From: Capsicum annuum
Lineage: Eukaryota > Streptophyta > Magnoliopsida > Solanales > Solanaceae
Length of the DNA stretch: 64,000 nucleotides
Assembly (NCBI RefSeq): GCF_002878395.1
Contig: NC_061111.1
Span: forward strand, 29,918,480 to 29,982,479
Reading direction: 5' to 3'
Shown here: positions 21,788-33,750 of the stretch, in pieces
How the letters are laid out: each line of letters begins with the position of its first letter
Numbering within the stretch: position 1 is the stretch's first letter
The notes under the pieces: model-generated
The model's input: the letters and a program-made list of their open reading frames with translations, nothing else
Told to the model about the DNA's origin: nothing
Databases searched by the model: none
Translations under genes and position numbers: made by a program

Positions 21788-23005
21788 ATGGCTCCAAAAG
21801 GACGACAGGGAAAGGAGAAAGCATCCACCTCACAAAAAGGTCAAAAAAGGTCAAGAAAGGACCAGGCTGATTCTTCCTGTCTTCAAGTGCCTCGACGCAC
21901 TTTTGGGATCAAGTGGGTTCTGGAGGAGGAAGGGAAGGAATGGTATAGAAACAATAAAGTGAAGAAATATGTCCATGTGGAGTTGATGCAGAAGGAAAGT
22001 TTAACAAAGAACTGCCCTCACATTTTGGCAAAGATTATGGCACTAAATCTTGACTGTATCTTCCGAGACATGGGCGAATGCAATCTTGATTTGACTCGAG
22101 AGTTTTATGCCAACTGGTCCCTAAGGACTACGGGAAATAAAGTAAAGATTCAGGGATAAGTCTTGCAATTGAACGCTGATTTCTTCAACTCTTTCCTGGG
22201 TACTCCAAGTGTGGATCAATCACCACTCAAGGAGCTCTACAAAAGACCTCCCTACAGAGCCATCAAACATACGTTGTGTGTATCAAGGTCCATGACCCGG
22301 TGGACTCGTCACAAAGATAATGTTCATCACAATACTTACCCATATGCTTGTTTGAATAGAGAAGCACGCATATGGTTAAGAATAGTCAATTCCTGCTTGA
22401 ATCCTGGGACACAATACACTAAGGTCACGCGTGATCAAGTCTTCTTGGTATATGCTCTAATGACGAATGTTCCCATCAACATTGGTGCAGTTATACGAAC
22501 GTCGAAGTGAAAAGCAAGGGTGCACAAAAGGTCTCATTTCAGCTTCGGCTACTTGTTGACTGCAATTTTAAAAAAAGAGCACATTGAGGAGGAGCCAGCA
22601 GACCATAAGTTGCCACATAACCCGAAGAAGGTAGATCTCATGAAAATCAAAGATCTAGAAACTGGTCAAGGCATCAACCTTACCACTGCTGAGAGACATG
22701 CTCGAGATGAGAGTTTTTTTCGCCATCTGTATGGCATGACTAGGTTTACCATGATGAATGGGGGTCGTGCGCCGACTGATGCAGAGCTTCGGCAGTTGGA
22801 CTATGACTACCCGCTTAATGAGCATGCTCGGGCCATGTGTGGAGTGGGGGTAAAGTTTGAAGAACCTCTAGATGATGATGTGCCGACAGACGATGATCAC
22901 CAACTACTAGACTCTGATGTGGAGGAAAACTCTGATGATGAAGACTCTGATGATGATTCTGACGCAGGGGGTATGACCCCGGATGTAGAGGAGGAGTCTG
23001 ACTAA
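21788..23005 (+). pseudogene. F extra 3' ORF (putative plant transposon protein type)
   Basis: An ORF in the place where Athila elements carry their extra (env-like) gene. Start chosen at ATGGCTCCAAAAGG (21788): MAPKGRQGKEKA, a basic, Lys/Arg-rich N-terminus. 'LTREFYANW' (~22091) then 'NKVKIQG' and 'LNADFFNSFLG' match the core of the 'putative plant transposon protein' family (PF20167-like, from memory). Later blocks: 'TYPYACLNREARIWLRIVNS' and 'THAERHARDESFF'-like. Two single stops, 22157 and 22508, break it into 128, 115 and 161 codons in nearly continuous frames. The C-terminus is very acidic (Asp/Glu run ~22862-23002). Function is unknown. The A element has a homologous ORF at 47990-50117. 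Confidence 0.7.
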
Positions 23006-24384
23006 CCAGGTTTTTGCTTATTTATTTACACTGAGGACAGTGTATTCCTTCTTAGTATGCTTGCCCGCATTTATTCTATAGTCATGTTGATTTAGTCATA
23101 GTTAGTTAGTTGTAATGTAATTAGTTAGATTTTTGCATGAAATTGTTCTTATAGACGGCATGTCATTATAACAGGAGTTTGTCCTGAATCACTTCTATTG
23201 AAACATTTAGGCTCTAAGTTGTGACTCATGCTGTGATAATTATTTGTGGTTTAATTCATTTATCTATTGGTTCAAGAATCTATAATGCTCCCAATTAAGT
23301 TGACCATGTGCAATGTGTGTGTAAGGTTATTGTATATTCTTTGTTGCGGCTGATGCTAGAACTTGTCGTGTGTATGTGTGAAGCGAAATAAAGATTGTGA
23401 GTTTAGGAGATGATTTATGCATTTCTTTGGCAGCCCTAATTTTTTTAATCTTCTTTTTACCTACCTTTGTACATTGTCCTAGTGAACACCCATGGAGCCT
23501 TTAGCTATTTTCTTTGGTAACCCCATATGTAGCCTAATCCATTTTTTTAAAAAGACCATAATTTGATCCAAAAGCTCCTAAGCGCTTTAAATTGTAAAAT
23601 CAAGTTGAGTAAACAGTGTGGAAAAATAAGAGGAAAATGGTGAAAGTGATGCCCCAAAGTTTAGTTATTGGTACATGAAAATATTGTGATCAAGGGTGGC
23701 TATCATAAGGATGCTAAAAAAAAAAGAAAAAGAAAAATAATAATAAAAAAAAGAGTTGTATATTTCCATCATAGTGTTTTTGATTGAGTAACAAAATGGG
23801 TGAAAGGGAGTTGGTAGATGAAAGAAGGTAGAGTAGTTGTTAAAAGTTAGTGTAAATGGCATAAGATAGTGTATTAAAGCGCTTAGGGAGCATAGTCACC
23901 ACTTCTGGTCAAAATAGTCCTACCCGTCCCTTTAGCCTACTTTACAACCCGTAAAGACCTATTTGATCCTAACCTTAGCATTCTAATATTAGTGGAGCAT
24001 TACACTAAGGGCAAGCATATGGTCATCAGTTGTAATCTAAGAATTCTTTAGTGAGAGCAAGCAAGTTCTTATACCCATATTTCTGAAAAATGCAAAACTA
24101 TGAGTGATTATGGGTAATATTTTGTGTGAGCGCACATGGTTGATGATTTTTGGGTAGTTTTTTATGATATTTTTTGGCTTAACATGTGTATACGAATTAA
24201 CCAACTTAATGAGTCTATGTTGGAGGGTGAGTTGTTTCTAGTAATGATCAAGAAATCTACTCTTTGTAATAATTGTTGTGTATGTCTTGTTGAAAATTTT
24301 GTGTTGCTCTTGTGAAGTTAGTTAGGTACTCGCATGGATGTACTATTTTGTTTGAGGACAAACAAAGCTTTAAGTGTGGGGTGG
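23006..24384 (+). other. F 3' untranslated region with polypurine tract
   Basis: Non-coding. It holds an A-rich purine stretch at 23716-23760 and ends with 'gaggacaaacaaagctttaa' and a G-rich purine tract (aagtgtggggtgg, 24372-24384) directly before the 3' LTR, the plus-strand primer site. A matching block precedes the 3' LTRs of A and B on the minus strand. Confidence 0.75.
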
Positions 24385-25602
24385 TGATGTTGGGCGTATT
24401 TATACGTCGAAGCACCATAACTTACCCATGTTTTAGCTAAGTTTTGAGGATAAAATACATAATTCTTGCACTTTTAGTCTATTTTAGTTAAGTGAGCTGA
24501 CCTATGTGATTAGCATGCTTTTCAGGTACTATGGAGGAAGATTACAGCACTTTGGGGACCTATGGACAGCAAAGGAAAACTTCACATAAAAAGGAAAGTA
24601 GCTCTTGGACTGAATGTGACGCATGAGAACTTTTTCCCGGGCAAACTCAATATTTTTAAATAGTTAAGGATGCAGTAGCAATTTATTAGAGAAGGATGTT
24701 ATTAAAAGCATGATTGCTGAATTTTTAGTTCATTATTCACATTATTCACAATTTGTATTATTTTTGAAAACAAGGGAGATGCTTAACTTGAGGACAGAGA
24801 GAGAGAAACGCGTTTCTCTCTTATTGTCGCTAGCCATCTTTATCACTAAGATTGTTCTAAGTTTTGGTATGATGAATATGTCTATTTTGATTTTCGTTTT
24901 ATTCATGCATAGCTAAGTTTATTTGTTAGGGTGGAAACCTTGTAGTATACTCTCTATTGCTATGGGTTTTTGAATTTATGATGTGTTAATCCATTTATAT
25001 CATTACTCTCTACATTTTGATTGAATTTTCGTGGTTGCAAACATAGGGAATGCACCATTATAGCAATAACTTGTTTGATAGAAAAGTTACTGTTTGGAAA
25101 AGAGAGTGTGACGAGAAAATAGGGTTTCCAACCTCTATTTTACACGTTAATGCCCTAGCAGGATTAACTTCTTGGAGAGTTCGTACAATTGGTTGTACAG
25201 TTTGGATTCGAGAGAACTAAGGTGAATAAATCCTTGATGGTTGAAAAACACTTGGATTTAGAATTAGAATACGTCTCTCTATAAGTGCATGCATGTATAA
25301 AATCCATATTACTCATAGTTAATAGAGAAGTAGAAGCTACAAGGTGGACATAACCCTAACTTGTCATTCTCTATGATCAAATATAATTACACATATCATC
25401 TCATCGTTACAGTGATAATATTATTGTGCACTTAAACCAAACCCCCCCTTTCCTTGGAACCTTCGATCAACAGTCTAATAATAATCGCAATACTTAGTAA
25501 TCGTAGTATTCCCTGTGGGATTCGACACCCAACCCAGTTGGGTTCTATATTTGACAGCGACCGCTTACACTTTCTAACGAGAGTTGTAATTTGGGCGTAT
25601 CA
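24385..25602 (+). mobile_element. F 3' LTR, complete (1218 bp)
   Basis: TGATGTTGGGCG...GGGCGTATCA. It includes the 'ccctgtgggattcgacaccc' U5 box near 25511 that A and B share (minus strand). It keeps the ~50 terminal bases missing from the 5' LTR. Confidence 0.9.
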
Positions 25603-26219
25603 CATATAATGGGAAAATGGAATTTGAAGTTCGTTTAAACCATAGGGGTATGGTTTGAGGTGAAGAAAAGACCCAAATACCCCTCAAGAAACTGGAAAAA
25701 ACATTGCAAGAATATTTAGTTGATAACTTAAGTGATAGCTTATCACCTAGATAATGAATTATCAGCCTAGTCTTCACCCTCTTGATGGACTTGAACACTT
25801 TTTAGTTAAGGGTGACGACTTAGATGAAAGTCATCACCTTCTCTCTGACAGATACTCCGAGGTAGAAATGATCATAACTTTCTACTTCGATATCGGATTA
25901 AGGTGAAACCAGATGAATTGGAAAAAAGTCCCGAAGATATTTAATTTTTTATATGGTAGTCCTCCCAAATGTTATATTATAAAAGTAATGGTCATTCGAA
26001 TTTAACACAAGTAAGGATATTCGCTAAAACTCTATCGATAGAAAAGTCCTCCACTAGTCTTGGAGTTAGGATATTTTTATGATATCACTCCACCCCAAAT
26101 AATGTTTCCACACTATAGATTTGATCATTACACTTATATTGAGATAGAATCATTGGGTTCAAGTCTATAAGCGTGGGAACAGAGGTTCTAATTCTAGCTC
26201 GAAAATGTGGGGTGTTACA
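25603..26219 (-). mobile_element. D 3' LTR, second segment (with F TSD copy)
   Basis: 25603-25607 is the right CATAT copy. From 25608 the D LTR resumes and matches 60734-61472: 'ggtatggtttgaggtgaaga' near 25647 compares with 60777, and the end 'aaaatgtggggtgttaca' at 26219 compares with 61472. It is shorter than the 5' copy by about 120 bases, through fewer TGACGAC/CTTATC palindrome units. Confidence 0.85.
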
Positions 26220-26655
26220 TTATCTCCCCCTTGAAATCATTTATCCTCAAACGATGGGTAGGAACCTACTAAAGCTATAGATGTATGGAATAAAGGATGT
26301 CACCTCACATTACATAATTTTTCCCTCAACATAGGCATTTATCAAGAGTTTCATGACATCCCTAAGTAAATCGTGTAAGCATGAAATAATGACACTTGAC
26401 ATAGACATGATCTTGGAAGATGTTCTATGGCCCATGATCCTAATATTGTAAGGAATAAATTTTCCTAAGAATCCTTGGCCTAATTAAGATTGGTACAAGA
26501 CATGAACTGAGATTTTTCGTGGGACATAAGAATAGAATAGAAACATTCTCTACCTCAATTGATATGCCTAATAGGGTTTAAATGTTGTGACGCTTCTCAA
26601 ATATGCTTTCAGGTATGAATTCTACATTTCAACATCACAATTTTTAATTCTTGCA
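26220..26655 (-). other. D 3' internal end with polypurine tract
   Basis: Minus-strand AAGGGGGAGATAA (26221-26232) directly precedes the LTR start TGTAACACC, a textbook polypurine tract. The remaining ~420 bases show no clear coding similarity. The region ends at 26655, where the C LTR begins. Confidence 0.7.
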
Positions 26656-28760
26656 TGACACGAGGCTACCCACTAGTCGCGATAATGGTGCTTATGGTCA
26701 CAAGTGACCACAAGGTAACCCATGAGCTAGACCTGTTTTGAGCCCTGAATAAAGTAACAAAACATAAATGTGCGAAGATCAACAGTTACGTCATAACTTT
26801 TTTAAGTACTGAAAAAAATACAAATGAATCCACAAGTCTGAAACATATGTGAAAATACTAAAATCTGACTGATAAGATTGACAAACTTACTAACTATCTG
26901 AAAAGTCTGAAAGCCTCTAACTGAATGACTGTGAAGATGATAGGACAAAACCCCAACTAACTGTAAATGACTAAGAAAAGAAAATACTAAAATGATTGAA
27001 TGAAACATAACAGGTTCCCATAATAGGAGGACTCGCCGCTATTGCTATTGTTGATTAGCTAGATTGTCTAAGCTCGGTTTGAAAATAGAGCGATCGAACC
27101 TATGATAGAAAACATCATAGCATTAATAAAATAATGTGATTAGTACTTTGAATGTACTTATATATAAGATGTGGTTAGGATGAGATACATGAGTTTATGT
27201 CCATGAAGTAAAGACTGACTGATTAACATGAGATTAATGACTATAGATATGTTATAATTATAAAATATAAGAATGCATAGCCAAGCATATAACATGATTA
27301 TGAAATAGTCTGTAAACTGAAATACTAAAATCTAATAACTGAATAACAGATAGACTGTATGCTATGGTCAACCAAATCTGAACCGAATTTTGTACTGAAT
27401 ATTAAACTGAAACCGTGGGTACTAGCTATAACCAATGGGTTAATCAAACATATAATCTCAAATAGAAGGGTGATGGTACCTTGCCTAGGGTACAAGAAAC
27501 TGACTGACGATGTGGACCCCACAAGGCTGAACTGATGTCTTGAAGAAAGAGGGTGTCAAGCTCATACCCCTCAAAATCTACAATGGCATCATAGGTCTAG
27601 AACTTAGGGACTGCTACTAGTTCCTCATCCCTAACTGATGGGGTTAGATACCATCAATGGGTTCGCTCAGTGGTAAGGGTTACTCTTAACAAAATGACCC
27701 TGAAATACTGACTGGTGTATGCACTGAATCTGGTAAGCTCAGGTCATGGTAATTTGAAAACAACAGTAACACAGATTTTGAAAGTTACTAAAATTATGTA
27801 AACAACTAGGTATCGGGTGCTCATAACCCACCAACACTAAATGAAAATAGCAATGATGACATATCAAATATTTAAAAACCATTATAGAGGATCATTGCTC
27901 AAAACCCAACATTTAGACATTTCATCAAAGACATGGGAGTCATGAATTTAAGCATGGGACTGGGTAAAGCATGTGGCAATAACATAATTGTAATACTAAC
28001 ACCATGAATTAGGCATTTTAACAAGAAATTTTTATCTTTCAAATAGGTACAGACTCACTCATCGAAAAGCACATGTAAACCTAGTTTATAATCAAAATTC
28101 ATAAGAGTTTCATGGAGATAATTAATCATAAACATATAAAAGTCATAATTTCAAACATATAAATGGATTCTTAGACTTCATGGGTGAAAAGGTCCCATGG
28201 ATGAACACCAGACATACCTTACACCATTAATCTTGATAGGGAAACACAATCTTGAAACCTTTCTTGAAGTTCTTGGATTTGGAGATGAAATTTCTTAGTT
28301 TTCTGGAAAAAAGAGGATTGAATTTGATGAACTTGAGAAAGGAGTGGGTTTGTAATTGAGAGTAATTTAGAGAATAAGGGCAAATAATGCCCTAACTGAA
28401 GGTTAATCCCGTAGTTGTAGGAATTCGATCAGTGGGGAAAAGACATGATTTCCCCTTAGGGATTAAATTCATAACTAAAACGCCGATTGAAGGATCATCA
28501 TGATGCAGTATAGGCCTCATCTCTATACGACCGTGACTTTCCATAATCATGTTGAGCTTCTGGAATCAAAATCAAAACATGACCCAATCGTTGTCCAAAA
28601 AATTCAAAACGTACGTGAGACATGATCCTTTCACCTCTGAATATGAATTAAGTCTAAAACATATGTCTTGGGATCGGGAAGGCTACTTTACAAATCCTCA
28701 AAGTTAAGAGACCAAAAATAAGACTAAGTCCCCAAGAAAAAAAAAGTATGAGGTATTAGA
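26656..28760 (-). mobile_element. C1 3' LTR
   Basis: 2105 bases, plus-strand TGACACGAGGCTACCC...GGTATTAGA (terminal ACA changed to AGA). Homologous along its length to 33751-35914, for example 'cataagagtttcatggagat' near 28099 and 35197. A plus-strand 'atctccccctt' follows at 28763, the polypurine tract on the coding strand. Confidence 0.85.
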
Positions 28761-30480
28761 ATATCTCCCCCTTGGGGACATTTCTCCTCGAATGAGACTG
28801 ATTAAGCTGAGAATACTGAGGAAATAAGAATGCATAACTAGAAACATGATTACATGACTGAGTGTGAAACATAAGCATGGCTGAACTGATTCGTGAGTGC
28901 ATGTAATGACACAAAGATGATAATAAGGATGGATATGAGAATAGAAAAGAGATAATATAATGAAAACTATTAGCTTAAGCTGAGTCTGAGTTTGCAGAGA
29001 AAAGATAAAGGTACTTGGTAAGCATATATTCTTCTGCTTCCCAAGTTGTTCCCTCTACGGATTAATTTCGCCAAAGAACTTTGACTAAGGTAACTTCTTT
29101 GTTCCTCAGTCTATAAATTTGATAATCAAGAATCGCAATTGTAATTATTCATAAGAAAGGCTATCCTGAACATTTATAGCCTCTAATGGAACTACTACTG
29201 CTGAATCACCAATACATTTCTTTAACAAAGACACATGGAACACTAGATGCACTGATGCCAAATCAGCAGGCAAGCTCATACGCTACCTTTTCATAATGGC
29301 TCAGCATTCTTGAAGGGTCAATATATTGGGGACTAAGCTTCCCCTTCTTGCCAAATCTCTTCACTCCCTTCATGACAGAGATTTTTAAATATACCTTATC
29401 CCAAACTTAAAACTCAAGATCTCTTCTCCTCACATCTAATTTCTGATGGCTTTGGGTTGTACTAAGACTCTCTCTAATCAACTAAACTTTCTCCATCACA
29501 TCGAATACTGAATTCGACCCTATAAAAGCCGCCTCAAACCAACCAATAGGGGATCTATATCTCCTCCCATAGAGAGCCTCAAACGGTGCCATCTAGATAC
29601 TGTATTTATAACTGTTGTTGTAGGCAAACTCGATCAAGGGTAAATGGTCATCCCAACTCCATTTAAAGTTAATGGAACAAGCCATCAACATGTTCTCTTA
29701 GATCTGAATGGTCGTCTCTGCCTAACCATATGTATGGGATGAAAAGTTGTACTGAGGTGAACTTGGGTACTAAGACCCTTCTAAAATTACTTAAAAAAGT
29801 GAGAGGTAAACTGAGTACCTCTATCTTAAATGATGGACAATGAGACTCCATACTATCTAACCAACTATCTAAGGTCTAGCATTGCATAATCCTTTGTTGA
29901 GTAAAAAGTATGAATTAGCAAGAAATGAGCTAATTTGGTCATTTTTTCTTCAATGACCCATATCAAATCATGATGATGATGCGTACGAGGCAAACCCATC
30001 ATAAAATCCATGTTCACCACTTCCCACTTCCAAGTAGGAATCCTAAACTCCTTTATTGTACCACTTGGCCTCTGGTGTTCAACTTTAATATGGTGAAAGT
30101 TAGCACACTTAGCCTAAAACTCTACGATATATATCTTTATACCACTCCACCAATAGATTTTTCACAAATAATTGTAAATCTTAGTGGCTCTTGGGTGAAT
30201 AGAATGTCGCACCATACGCTTCTAAAAAAATTTGCTACCTCAAATCATCAACACATGGCACACACAGCCTTCCCTGACATTGTAACTTACTATCTCTCCC
30301 TTGGGAGAAAACCTTAACTTTCTGATCTCTTTCTGATTCTTTCACTGAACAAAACATGGACCCTTATCCTACTTCCCCTTTACTTCTACAACCAAGGAGT
30401 ATTTCAAACTATTTTGAACCCAAACATTACCTTCAGCTGAATCGACCAATCAAAAACCTAATCTAGCAAGCTTATGAACC
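28761..30480 (-). pseudogene. C1 integrase with C-terminal chromodomain region, decayed
   Basis: Minus-strand integrase. Near 29955-30020 'VNMDFMMGLPRTHHHHDLIW' carries the first core Asp. The C-terminal part near 28985-29200 matches the better-kept C2 copy, including an Ala/Pro-Trp-Glu-Ala-Glu motif close to the end. Many stops and frameshifts. Upstream (30260-30480) lies the HHCC linker region in poor condition. Chromodomain assignment rests on the C2 copy. Confidence 0.75.
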
Positions 30481-31080
30481 TCCTAAACTAACCTCTTCTT
30501 ATCATTCTCAACATGAGCAACACTACCTATAGACAATCTACTAAAGGTGTCTGCCACCACATTGGCCTTTCCCGGATGATACAATATACTCATATCATAC
30601 TCTTTTAACAATTCTAACTACCTCCTCTGACAAAGATATAAATCTCTCTACGAAAACACATATTGCAAAATTTTGTGATCTGTGAACACATCATCCTGAA
30701 CCCCATACAAATAGTGCCTCCGAATTTTCAAGGCAAAATAATTAGTTGCCAATTCAAGATCATAGATAGGATAATTATTTTTATGGGCTTAAAGAAATCT
30801 AGAGGCATAGGCTATGACCTTACCTTTATTCATCAATACACAACAAAGACCAACTCTGGAAGCATCACAGTAAACAACAAACACATCTGAACTATCTGGA
30901 AATGTCAAGACTAGGATTGAAGTGAGTTGAGTCTTCAACTCCTAAAAACTCTTCTCGCAAGAATCTAACCACTAAAACTTGACTTTCTTCTTAGTCAATC
31001 ATGATATGGTAAATGAAATAGATAAAAAGCCTTCAACAAACCATTTGTAATAGTTATCCAAACCAAAAAAACCCTGATAT
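30481..31080 (-). pseudogene. C1 RNase H, decayed
   Basis: The coding strand shows 'EYDMSILYHPGKANVVADTF' then 'SRLS' (near 30540-30610), the end of the Ty3/gypsy RNase H region, and a 'VFTDHK..LQY'-like place near 30665-30690. Stops break the frame. The equivalent stretch in C2 is replaced by satellite DNA. Confidence 0.7.
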
Positions 31081-31620
31081 CTGATGGAGAGATGGGGCTG
31101 GGCTAGTTTCTCATGGCTTCGGTCTTCTGAGGGTCAACTCTAATGCCATCACCGAAAATAATATGGCCAAGGAAAGCTACTGATCTTAGACAAATATCTC
31201 ACTTACTGAATTTGGCAAACAATGGATGTGCTCTAAGAGTCTGCAATACACAAGAATATCATTAATAAAGACTATGACTAAAATGTCCAAGTACTGCTTG
31301 AACACTCTGTTTATCAGGTTCATAAAAGCTACAGGGGCACTTGTTAGTCCAAACAAAATCAATAAAAATTCAAAGTAACCATACTAGGATCTGAAAGTTG
31401 TTTTCAGAATGTCATATTCTCTAACTCTGAGCTGATGATAGCCGAATTTTAGGTCTATCTTAGAGAAATAACTAACATCTAAAAGTTGGTTGAACAAGTC
31501 CTCAATTTTGGGGAGTGGATAATTATTCTTAATTGTGACTTTGTTCAGCTGACAGTACTCGATGCACATTCTGAGGGAACTATCTCTCTTATGCACAAAC
31601 AAGACAGGAGCTCGCTATGG
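31081..31620 (-). pseudogene. C1 reverse transcriptase, catalytic Asp changed
   Basis: The coding strand gives '[20 protein letters not shown]' and '[17 protein letters not shown]' in a 72-codon open stretch at 31384-31602, classical chromovirus RT. The catalytic box at 31255-31269 reads F-I-N-D-I-L: the first Asp codon of the F-(I/V)-D-D motif is AAT (Asn) at 31261-31263. Further stops exist. This RT could not work even without the stops. Confidence 0.85.
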
Positions 31621-32460
31621 GAAAATACAAGTCCTGAAGAAACACTTATCTAAAAGATCTTTTAATGGTTCTTTCAACTCATTAATCTCGACTAGAGCCA
31701 TTATTTAAGTTGGAATAAAGATAGGATAGGTATATGGAAGGAGATCTATTCTGAAGTTAATTTCCCTCTTAGGAGGAAATCCAGGAAAATCTTCCAAAAA
31801 CATAATAAAATTTGCTCCCTATTGGAACTGACTTAAGACTTGGTGTCTTAGAACTAAAGTCTTTATCTAGAACAAGATGGTAAACAAACCCCTTATATAT
31901 CATATTTCTCACTATAAGATATGAAATAATTTGAACCTTAAGCACTAAAGTACTACCCCTCCACTCAATAACTGGCTTATTGGGATACTAAACCTGAACA
32001 ACCCTATTTCAATAGTCAACTGAAGAATAGCATAAGTGGAGCCAATCCATGCCGAGAATAACATCAAAATTAGTCATCTCTAACTCTACAAGATCTACTG
32101 AAGTGATATTCTAGGATATCGTAACCATGGAATTTTTGTAAACCCGTCTGGAGATGATAGCCTTACCCACTGGTGTAGACACTGAGAAAGGTTCTACTAA
32201 TGATTTAGGGCTGACACAAAAATCAATAGCTATATAGAGGGTTAAAAAAGTAAGTGAGGCTCTGGGGTCTAGTAAAACATACATATAAAGCTGAAAGATA
32301 TGTATTTACCCATAATCATATCAGGAGAACTTTCCTGATCTTGTTGGGACTTAAGTACATATCCTATTCTAGAGTTGTCCATCAATAGTGTTGGATGTGG
32401 TACCCTACTGAGTTTTAAGACCTGCTTATGCTATTAGAGAATTATTCTGACCCTATTGGT
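31621..32460 (-). pseudogene. C1 protease region, decayed
   Basis: The coding strand near 32240-32300 reads 'LLDPRASLTFLTLYIA', in the place of the (F/L)D-(S/P)-G-A/S protease active site of chromoviruses, with Gly changed to Arg. It continues with 'VSTPVGKAIISRRVYKN' and 'MTNFDVILGMDWL' (~32050-32090), the conserved C-terminal strand. Stops near 32115 and 32000 break it. Confidence 0.7.
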
Positions 32461-33527
32461 GATCATTCTTACCTTTCTACATACCCACCAGGCACTCGTT
32501 AATTATGTGGCCTAGCCTGTCACACCTAAAACACACATCACTACCAGTCCTACATTCACTTGGATGATTCATACCATATCTCCAACAAAGTAGGTTAGTA
32601 TGACCACTATTCATACTACCCTATGACTTAGAGTTGGCACCCTATCTGGACTGTCATTCTTGAACTTTGGCACTAGACATTACCTGAAAATGGAGTTGGG
32701 GCTAAGAAGTTCTGACAAAACTGACAATAGTTACCACCCTCTAACCTCAGCTTACAAAATTTAAAGCTACTTATCTGGCCCTTTTATTCTCTTTCTTTCT
32801 ACATAAGCTTATGTTCTTCAATCTGTTGAACATGGAACATAAGCCTAGATATGTATATATCCTTAACGAACAATACATTCCTACACTCCTTGACCATACT
32901 ATCAGCTACACCAGAAACAAACTTACTTATTCTAGACCTATTTTCAGCGAGCATCGAAGGAACATACCTTGGCAACTAACTAAACTTAAGCGAGTACTCC
33001 TTCACACTCATATTATCCTGCTTCAAATTAATATACTCCAGTACCTTAGCTTTCCTCAACTCTAAAGGAAAGAAACTATCTATAAAGGTTATAGCAAACT
33101 CTTCCCACTCTATAGGCCCTACATCTATGCTTTTATCCTCCTTTCACTTCTTATAACTAGCGTGAGCTACATCTTAGAACTGGTAAGAAGCCAACTCTGA
33201 ACTCTCACTTAAGGTGACACCCATTGTATCTGTCACCTTCTGAACCATATAGAGAAACTCTTCTAGATCCACATCAGACTTGGATCCCAAAAACTGAGGG
33301 GGATTTATTCGGGTGAAGTCCCAAATCCTAGCTACAGTTGTGTTTTCCACTAGATTAGCTGGGGTAATAACCTATTGGTTGTTATGAGCAGATACTAAGA
33401 GAGATAAGGTTGCAAATACAGCTTTGAAATCAGCATGAGAGATGTGCTCATTTATGAGATCTTCCTGAACATGCAGAAGTGTTTGCTGGTTTCCGTTTCT
33501 TTTTCTGTTATTCTTTCTGGAAGGCAT
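32461..33527 (-). pseudogene. gag: C1 gag with zinc knuckle
   Basis: Coding-strand start at ATGCCTTCCAGAAAG (33527 downward; MPSRK), 204 bases after the primer site. The conserved capsid entry 'NPPQFLGSKSDVDLEEF' lies near 33260-33310, and a CCHC knuckle C-F-R-C-D-R-L-G-H-I-I-N-E-C at 32491-32533. Several stops. Closely related to H gag (5845-6935). Confidence 0.8.
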
Positions 33528-33731
33528 TTTCTATAAATATAAGAATGAACAAATTAGAAAGATAGTTTAAATAGAGCTCATGCTCATTAACATGACATGA
33601 ATACTGGAAGAAAAATAATTTTTCTTAAAATGTCTTGAAGCCTCTTGTCCATAAGTGTGGCACGCTTCATACCGATGCACAAGACTCTACTCAATACACC
33701 TTTCAGACTCCCTAGGACACTGTAAAACATT

Positions 33732-33745
33732 AGGCTCTGATACTA
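33732..33745 (-). other. C1 primer-binding site
   Basis: The coding strand reads TTAGTATCAGAGCC, close to the initiator tRNA-Met site TTGGTATCAGAGCC (one G changed to A), 5 bases from the LTR end at 33751. Confidence 0.8.
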
Positions 33746-33750
33746 AGTTT

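Larger units (their letters stand above)
13517..25602 (+). mobile_element. F element, Athila-lineage Ty3/gypsy, 12.1 kb
   Basis: Two LTRs (13517-~14690 and 24385-25602), gag, protease, RT, RNase H, integrase, a minisatellite, an extra 3' ORF and a polypurine tract, all on the + strand. Termini TG...CA, 5-bp duplication CATAT, and the empty site is visible in the other D LTR. Lineage is judged from the Gag and pol sequence, the extra ORF after pol and the 'cctgtgggattcgac' U5 box. In the first ~430 aligned LTR bases I count roughly 20-25 differences by eye, so it is not recent. The pol has many stops; this copy is dead. Confidence 0.9.

Noticed and set aside
23665..23862. minus-strand Phe-rich frame
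   Set aside because: Shadow of an A-rich purine tract in the F 3' untranslated region.
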